Assembly: GCA_028015205.1 (NCBI GenBank)
Contig: CM051521.1
Span: forward strand, 97,316,513-97,380,512
Reading direction: 5' to 3'
Origin: Mytilisepta virgata
Taxonomy: Eukaryota > Mollusca > Bivalvia > Mytilida > Mytilidae
Length of the DNA stretch: 64,000 nt
This document shows positions 30,501 through 39,400 of the stretch, one piece after another. Position 1 is the first letter of the stretch. Every line of letters starts with the position of its first letter. Both the position numbers and the translations under genes were made by a program. The notes under the pieces were generated by a model that was given only the letters and a program-made list of their open reading frames with translations, did not search any database and was not told where the DNA came from.

Positions 30501-33500
30501 GTGGCCAGGCACAGGGACCACCCCCTCCTGTTCCACCTTCAAGTGGACCAGGTGGATTTGTTCCAGGTTCTCAGAATATACCAACAAGACCTTTCTCTCC
30601 ACTGCAAACAGGAAGACCCAATAGTGCTCCAGTAATGGGTGTAATTCCAAAAGGTAGGAAATAATTTCTAATCTTGAAGTAAAGAAGATTTTATAACTCA
30701 ATTTTTCTAGCATAACACTTACTGTTCCAGTTATTACCCTGATGAACTGGAAGTATTTTTGATGATATCAATATTTTATAATTTGCCAGTAATTCCACAT
30801 TTTCATGCATTTTTTCATATAACTGAAGTTAACTAATGCAAAAACCAAGAAAAATAAGTCATTTTCTTTTTCTTCCTGTAGAAAACTAGAATTTAATCAC
30901 ATAAGGCCATGAAAAAATGTGTATTTCTCAGGCCTCGCCCATGTCTGTGAAACTGTTGCGCATCGGCATTTTTTATGCCCCAGCGACAAACAGTCAAGGG
31001 GTATATTAATTATGTCGCCCCGAACGTAGTCACGGGACGACATATTGTTATTCTTCCGTTTCTTTGTTATTATTATGTCGCCCCGAACGTAGTCACGGGA
31101 CGACATATTGTTATTCTTCCGTTTCTTTGTTATTATTATTATTATGTCGCCCCGAACGTAGTCACGGGACGACATATTGTTATTCTTCCGTTTCTTTGTT
31201 ATTATTATTATTATTATTATGTCGCCCCGCACGTAGTCACGGGACGACATATTGTTATTCTTCCGTTTCTTTGTTATTATGTCTCCCAAACAAAGTTTTG
31301 GGAGACATATTGTTTTTGTCCGGTTTCTTATTATTATGTCTCCCAAACAAAGTTTTGGGAGACATATTGTTTTTGTCCGGTTTCTTATTATTATTCTTCT
31401 TCTTCTTCTTCTTCTTCTTCTTCTTCTTCTTCTTCTTCTTCTTCTTCTTCTTCTTCTTCCGTTCAATGTTGTCCGCGACGTTTCTCAAAGATGCAATGTC
31501 CAATCAATATGAAACTTTGGGAATATGTTAAGGGTGACCTGAAGTTTTGCAAACGACTTTTAAACTTTTCAAAATGGCCGCCGTTTCCATGGAAACAGAA
31601 AAAGGTCATTATATAGGAGACATTGCTTTATGTCAGTAACCTAGGTGGGTAGGATTCTGAAATTTTGTAGGTGAATAGAGCAAAAGGTGCTCTTTAATTA
31701 TACGAAAAAAAAATTTGAAGCGATATTTACGGTTTTCGCGTTATTTACGAAAATGTGATTTTTCGGGCCCAAAATTCGAAATTCTTTCGAAGTGCTTCGA
31801 TTTCAATGAAAATTGATATTTAGGGGTTTTAAATTATGGCGATTGCAAAGGGCTTAAAAAAAAATCAAAATGGCCGCTGTTTCCGTGGAAACAGGAAAAG
31901 GTCATTATATAGGACATTGCAATATCTCTGTAACCTAGGTGGGTAGGATTCTGAAATTTTGTACGTGAATAGAGCAAAAGGGAATTTAGGGGATTTCTGA
32001 TAAGCTCTAGATAGTGGCAATGGGAGTTTGGGAGACATCTTGTGACTCGCTTGCGATCACAATCATTCCTAGTTATTCTTCTTCTTCTTCTTCTTCTTCT
32101 TCTTCTTCTTCTTTCCTTTTTCTTTCCGTTCAATGTTGTCCGCGACGTTTCTCAAAGATGCAATGTCCAATCAATATGAAACTTTGGGAATATGTTAAGG
32201 GTGACCTGAAGTTTTGCAAACGACTTTTAAAATTTTCAAAATGGCCGCCGTTTCCGTGGAAACAGAAAAAGGTCATTATATAGGAGACATTGCTTTATGT
32301 CAGTAACCTAGGTGGGTAGGATTCTGAAATTTTGTAGGTGAATAGAGCAAAAGGTGCTCTTTAATTATACGAAAAAAAAATTTGAAGCGATATTTACGGT
32401 TTTCGCGTTATTTACGAAAATGTGATTTTTCGGGCCCAAAATTCGAAATTCTTTCGAAGTGCTTCGATTTCAATGAAAATTGATATTTAGGGGTTTTAAA
32501 TGATGGCGATTGCAAAGGGCTTAAAAAAAATCAAAATGGCCGCTGTTTCCATGGAAACAGGAAAAGGTCATTATATAGGACATTGCGATATCTCTGTAAC
32601 CTAGGTGGGTAGGATTCTGAAATTTTGTAGGTGAATAGAGCAAAAGGGAATTTAGGGGGTTACTGATAAGCTCTAGATAGTGGCAATGGGGGTTTGGGAG
32701 ACATCTTGTGACTCGCTTGCGATCACAATCATACCTAGTTATTATTATTATGTCGCCCCGAACGTAGTCACGGGACGACATATTGTTATTCTTCCGTTTC
32801 TTTGTTATTATTATTCTTTCTTTCTTTCTTTCTTTCCAATGATTTTTGTCCGGCTTAGTTCTCGGAGATGCCTGGATAGAATTGAATGAAACTTGGCAGA
32901 AAGTAAGATCACTATGTGAAGGTGTGCAATCAGTACTTTTTTTTTCAAAATGGCCGCCATTTTCAAGATGGCCGCCATTCATAGATCGGTAATTTAACAC
33001 GTTTATATCTCAAAAACTGTACCATAGAATTTCATTAAACTTCGTATGTTTGTAAAGTACAATTAGAAGAACAAACTGATGAAAAAAAATGGCGATCGGT
33101 TGGAGACGTTTGGCGGCCATTTTGAAAAATGATGTTAAAATGGCGAAAAACTTAACATGGATAGAATTGAATGAAACTTGGCAGAAAGTAAGATCACTAT
33201 GTGAAGGTGTGCAATCAATACTTTTTTTTTCGAAATGGCCGCCATTTTCTAGATGGCTGCCAGGGGCGACATCTGCTATTGCTCGCAATTGCAATTCTAG
33301 TTATTATTATTATTATTCTTTCTTTCTTTCTTTCTTTCTTTCTTTCCAATGATTTTTGTCCGGCTTAGTTCTCGGAGATGCCTGGATAGAATTGAATGAA
33401 ACTTGGCAGAAAGTAAGATCACTATGTGAAGATGTGCAATCAATACTTTTTTTTTCGAAATGGCCGCCATTTTCAAGATGGCCGCCATTCAAAGATCGGT

Positions 33501-36396
33501 ACCCTCCGAAAATTTAAAACGTTTATATCTCAAAAACTGTACCATAGAATTTCATTAAACTTCGTAGGTTTGTAAAGTACAATTAGAAGAACAAACTGAT
33601 GAAAAAAAATGGCGATCGGTTGGAGACGTTTGGCGGCCATTTTGAAAAATGATGTTAAAATGGCGAAAAACTTAACATGGATAGAATTGAATGAAACTTG
33701 GCAGAAAGTAAGATCACTATGTGAAGGTGTGCAATCAATACTTTTTTTTCGAAATGGCCGCCATTTTCAAGATGGCTGCCAGGGGCGACATCTGCTATTG
33801 CTCGCAATTGCAATTCTAGTTATTATTATGTCGCCCCGAACGTAGTCACGGGACGACATATTGTTATTCTTCCGTTTCTTTGTTATTATTATTCTTTCTT
33901 TCCAATGATTTTTGTCCGGCTTAGTTCTCGGAGATGCCGTGATAGAATTGAATGAAACTTGGCAGAAAGTTAGATCACTATGTGAAGGTGTGCAATCAAT
34001 ACTTTTTTTTCGAAATGGCCGCCATTTTCAAGATGGCTGCCAGGGGCGACATCTGCTATTGCTCGCAATTGCAATTCTAGTTATTCTTTCTTTCTTTCTT
34101 TCTTTCTTTCTTTCCAATGATTTTTGTCCGGCTTAGTTCTCGGAGATGCCTGGATAGAATTGAATGAAACTTGGCAGAAAGTAAGATCACTATGTGAAGA
34201 TGTGCAATCAATACTTTTTTTTTCGAAATGGCCGCCATTTTCAAGATGGCCGCCATTCAAAGATCGGTACCCTCCGAAAATTTAAAACGTTTATATCTCA
34301 AAAACTGTACCATAGAATTTCATTAAACTTCGTAGGTTTGTAAAGTACAATTAGAAGAACAAACTGATGAAAAAAAATGGCGATCGGTTGGAGACGTTTG
34401 TCGGCCATTTTGAAAAATGATGTTAAAATGGCGAAAAACTTAACATGGATAGAATTGAATGAAACTTGGCAGAAAGTAAGATCACTATGTGAAGGTGTGC
34501 AATCAATACTTTTTTTTCGAAATGGCCGCCATTTTCAAGATGGCTGCCAGGGGCGACATCTGCTATTGCTCGCAATTGCAATTCTAGTTATTATTATTAT
34601 TCTTTCTTTCTTTCTTTCTTTCTTTCCAATGATTTTTGTCCGGCTTAGTTCTCGGAGATGCCTGGATAGAATTGAATGAAACTTGGCAGAAAGTAAGATC
34701 ACTATGTGAAGATGTGCAATCAATACTTTTTTTTCCGAAATGGCCGCCATTTTCAAGATGGCCGCCATTCAAAGATCGGTACCCTCCGAAAATTTAAAAC
34801 GTTTATATCTCAAAAACTGTACCATAGAATTTCATTAAACTTCGTATGTTTGTAAAGTACAATTAGAAGAACAAACTCATGAAAAAAAATGGCGATCGGT
34901 TGGAGACGTTTGGCGGCCATTTTGAAAAATGATGTTAAAATGGCGAAAAACTTAACATGGATAGAATTGAATGAAACTTGGCAGAAAGTAAGATCACTAT
35001 GTGAAGGTGTGCAATCAATACTTTTTTTTTCGAAATGGCCGCCATTTTCAAGATGGCTGCCAGGGGCGACATCTGCTATTGCTCGCAATTGCAATTCTAG
35101 TTATTATTATTATTCTTTCTTTCTTTCTTTCTTTCCAATGATTTTTGTCCGGCTTAGTTCTCGGAGATGCCTGGATAGAATTGAATGAAACTTGGCAGAA
35201 AGTAAGATCACTATGTGAAGATGTGCAATCAATACTTTTTTTTTCGAAATGGCCGCCATTTTCAAGATGGCCGCCATTCAAAGATCGGTACCCTCCGAAA
35301 ATTTAAAACGTTTATATCTCAAAAACTGTACCATAGAATTTCATTAAACTTCGTAGGTTTGTAAAGTACAATTAGAAGAACAAACTGATGAAAAAAAATG
35401 GCGATCGGTTGGAGACGTTTGACGGCCATTTTGAAAAATGATGTTAAAATGGCGAAAAACTTAACATGGATAGAATTGAATGAAACTTGGCAGAAAGTAA
35501 GATCACTATGTGAAGGTGTGCAATCAATACTTTTTTTTTCGAAATGGCCGCCATTTTCAAGATGGCTGCCAGGGGCGACATCTGCTATTGCTCGCAATTG
35601 CAATTCTAGTTTACTCTTGTTCGTCTATTCGTTCGTCTGTCTGGTTATAGATACATGGTTTGTCTGGCTATCTCCTCCTACAGTTTTAGAACTACAGCTT
35701 TAATATTTTGTAGGATGTTTATACACATAATTAATGTGTGCATGTCCACAGGCTTTAGATTTGTTTCAAATATTCTCAAAATGACAGGTAGTTGGAGTTT
35801 GTAATTTTTTTCATACTAGCTGCATAATGGGAACATGGTTTGTCCGGCTAACTCCTTCTACAGTTTTAGAACTACAGCTTTAATATTTCGTAGGATGTTT
35901 ATACACATAATGGAGGTGTGCATGTCCACAGGATTTAGATTTTTTTCAAATATTCTCAAAATTACATGCATTTGTATAATTTCATTTGGTCAGTCAGGGG
36001 CATCATTTGGGTCTTAGACACACTTCATTTAAAAAAAATCACTCCTAACAAAACAAATTTGTCTATAATTATTAAGTGCGGGCATAGGGCATACTTCTTT
36101 TCTAGTTTTCCCCTTAATTTCGGGACCAAGGTTTTTTTTTTTGTTTCGTTCGAAAATCTGTAAAACATTACTGTGATCAATTATAGTTATCTCCCCTTTG
36201 AAAAAAAATTTCCGACAACATTGTCATGAGTGTGCAAGTACATTTGCACAACAAAATTAAAACAACATGCTTGTTCATGGCAATATAACTGTGTGATCCA
36301 AAGTGCCTGTGCCTGAGAAACAACAAACATTTTTTCAAGGTAAATATCACATGTAATAACAATGAATAAGGGATTTACAGAACATGCATACAACCA

Positions 36397-36430
<34 letters not shown>

Positions 36431-39400
36431 GCCCACATAAAAATTTTTAAAAAGTCTTAAAAAATTTTTTTTCCTATGGCCTAATAATGATTACTTTTAA
36501 GTCAAGTATTAGAATTGAAAATTTAAACCATTGGAAGGAACCTGGGCTTAAAACTCTGCAGGAAAGAATAATTTAAAATGGTATTTCAAAATGAAAATCA
36601 TGTTATCGGATTATTTTCAGTAGGTGATGGAAGTTCTCCTGGTCCACCAGTTCCTCCAAGCTCGGTATCACCTTTGCCTGCAACACCACCACCACCACCT
36701 GTAGTGGATCCAGTCAAAGGGGAAGACCGTAAACATTTACGACCAATAGGAGGGGAACGAGCTCAGCGAAGAGCACCCATTGGACCAGGTCCTGTCAACA
36801 GCATGGCTAATAATTTTACAGATTACAAAACAGCTGTGTGGAACCTTGCTTCAGGTAAATAAGAATTTGAAACGGGAAAATATTTTACAAAAATATGCAA
36901 GATTTCTCACTAGACTATACTTACAGAGGTAAACCTGGAAAAAAAGAAAAGAGAATCAGCATAAGTAATAGTCAAATCAACATTGTAAAACTAAGCAACA
37001 AATCCATGTTTATCAGCATACCGTTGATTTGGTAACTGCTTTGTATACGACCGTTACAAATTGTGGTCGTATTATGGTATGATCCTGGCATCGATGTTCG
37101 TAGACAGTAAGGTTTCCGCTCATTTACTTTGTTCTTTTCAATCTATCCTTATAATATTTTACCACAGTGGTCCCCCATATGAAAAACAGGGATTGATTTT
37201 GGGAAATCTGGCCCCTCTCGTTTTTTTTCTAGGGGGTCATTAAGGTTTTTTTGATAATTTTGGTGTAACTTGTTTAATATTCGTCCGATTTTAATGTTCC
37301 TTGATTAAAATGGGAAAACTTATGTAGCATCTGTTTTTCAAAATTTCTTACTGTTTTCAAAATATAAGGGGCCAAAAAAGGGACACCTTTATTTTTATAC
37401 GACCGCAAAATTTTTGCGGTCGTATATTGGTATGGCGTCGTCGTCGTCGTCGTCGTCGTCCGTCGGAGTCTGTAGACATTTGGTTTTCGCACTATAACTT
37501 TAGTATAAGTTAATAGAAATCTATGAAATTTAAACACAAGGTTTATGACCACAAAAGGAAGGTTGGGATTGATTTTGGGAGTTTTGGTCCCAACAGTTTA
37601 AGAATTAGGGGCCAAAAAAGGGCCCAATAAGCATTTTTCTTGGTTTTCGCACAATAACTCTAGTATAAGTAAATAGAAATCTATGAAATTTTAACACAAG
37701 GTTTATGACCATTTTTTGGAGTTTTGATCCCAACAGTTTAGGAATTAGGGGCTAAAAAAGGGCCCAAATAAGCATTTTTCTTGGTTTTTGCACAATAACT
37801 TTAGTATAAGTAAATAGAAATGTATGATATTATCTTGGTGGGCTAAGGGAGGTAATCCAAACACATTTAATTTTTTTCTCATTTCATATTTCATAAATTA
37901 AAAAGGAAATTTCAAATTTCTTTTAGCAAAAAAAGGGGGGTTACAATAAATTTTATTGTTTTTTGGTTTTTTTTTTGGGAGGGGGGGGGGGGGGGTCAAT
38001 GTGCAACTTCATAGTGTATTGCACAAAAGCTAAAAAAGGGGTAAATTATTTATTTTTTTTTGGGGGGGGGGGGGGGGAATTTTCAATTGCACAGTATTGC
38101 ACAATAGCAAGAAATCTTCAATTGCACAGTATTGCGCAATAGCAAGAAATTGATATGTGTGCCCAATTTTAAATTTTAAATTGGTTATTTCTGATTTATA
38201 TATAAAAACAAATAATACTGATATTGTTTGAATAGGTAAATTAAAAAATTTTAAGTTCTTAGACCACATTAATTCTGTGTCAGAAACCTATGCTGTGTCA
38301 AATATTTATTCACAATCCAAATTCAGTCTCGTTGGGGGGGTTGTCAGGTCATAATACGGAAAGCCTGACCGCGGACCATAGTGGGTAACGTGTTTGGAGA
38401 ATGCCACACTCCCTGCACGCTAAAGACCCCTTCTGTAGTTTTCGAAAAAGAGTAGGCTGATGGCCGCTACAGGAGGCTAAATTATCCGACCCTACCCAAC
38501 CATCCTCCTTTTACAGTGGCAGTCAAAATTGGTTCCCCTTTGTGTCCCATCCCACCCCTAATTGAATTGTTTGATAAATTGAACTGGTTCTCGTCATGAA
38601 GATGCATGAAATATTTGCCACTGGACGTTAAGCAACAATCAATCAATCAACCAAATTCAGTGCTGTATCAAGCTTGAATGTTGTGTCCATACTTGCCCCA
38701 ACTGTTCAGGGTTCGACCTCTGCGGTCGTATCAAGCTGCGCCCAGCGGAGCATTTTATTTATTTCTTACACGATGATTTTTTTTTAAATGATTAGTTATA
38801 AGTTTGTAATAAAAGTTACTCCAGGCATTTTTGTTTAGCCTTTTGTTGTTTCAGAGAGAAAAGCGATTAAATGGGCCAAAATTGAAGAAATCTGCTGACA
38901 TACTACTGGAAGCACTCATCAAGATGAACTAAAAGAAAAAATGCCCATTAAAATTGAATGAAAAACTAAAAATTATTTAGGTGTCCTCCAAATGGCTAAT
39001 TTTTTAATGGTTTTTGAGATATAAGGGGTTAAAGGGGCCAAAAAAGCAATGTGGCTTCATTTGTAGATTTTTGTAGTCCCCTCTGTCCATCCATCAGTCA
39101 CATTACAGTTTTCCAGACTTTTTTCAGAAACTGTTTAACCAACTGAACTTATTTTTGGTATGTGAGGTTATAATGATGAGTTACAGATCAAGTTTGAGTT
39201 TCATGCTGATTGAATGATTATTGTGCCCATGGAAGTAGGAATTATTGACAAAATAAGTGTTCCAGAATTATTTAAGCAAACCCTTTTACCAAATGATCTA
39301 ATTTTTAATGTTGGCTTTTAACGATGAGCTACAGATCAAGTATGAGTTTCAAGATGATCAGATAAATATTTTTAGTTATTGCCATTGGAAATAGGAATTA

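Larger units (their letters stand above)
37397..38752 (+). mobile_element. Family B repeat with nested SINE
   Basis: Perfect hairpin TACGACCGCAAAA..TTTTGCGGTCGTA, then TGGTATGG and seven GTC units. Three internal repeats contain CGCA(C/A)(T/A)ATAACT and AGGGGCCAAAAAAGGGCCC. Right end probably CTCTGCGGTCGTATCAAGC at about 38720. Interrupted by poly-G tracts and a SINE-like piece. Confidence 0.62.

Noticed and set aside
30897..31616. Open frames with poly-Arg, poly-Ser or poly-Lys runs
   Set aside because: They translate (TTC)n and ATT microsatellites and the hairpin left ends; no gene.
33010..35603. Recurrent 94-101-codon frames (MAIGWRRLAAILKNDVKMAK type)
   Set aside because: Identical because family J copies are identical. 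No homology, and both strands are open; treated as repeat.
31012..35609. CRISPR-like array
   Set aside because: Repeats and spacers here are repeat elements and microsatellites in animal intron DNA; spacers are not unique.
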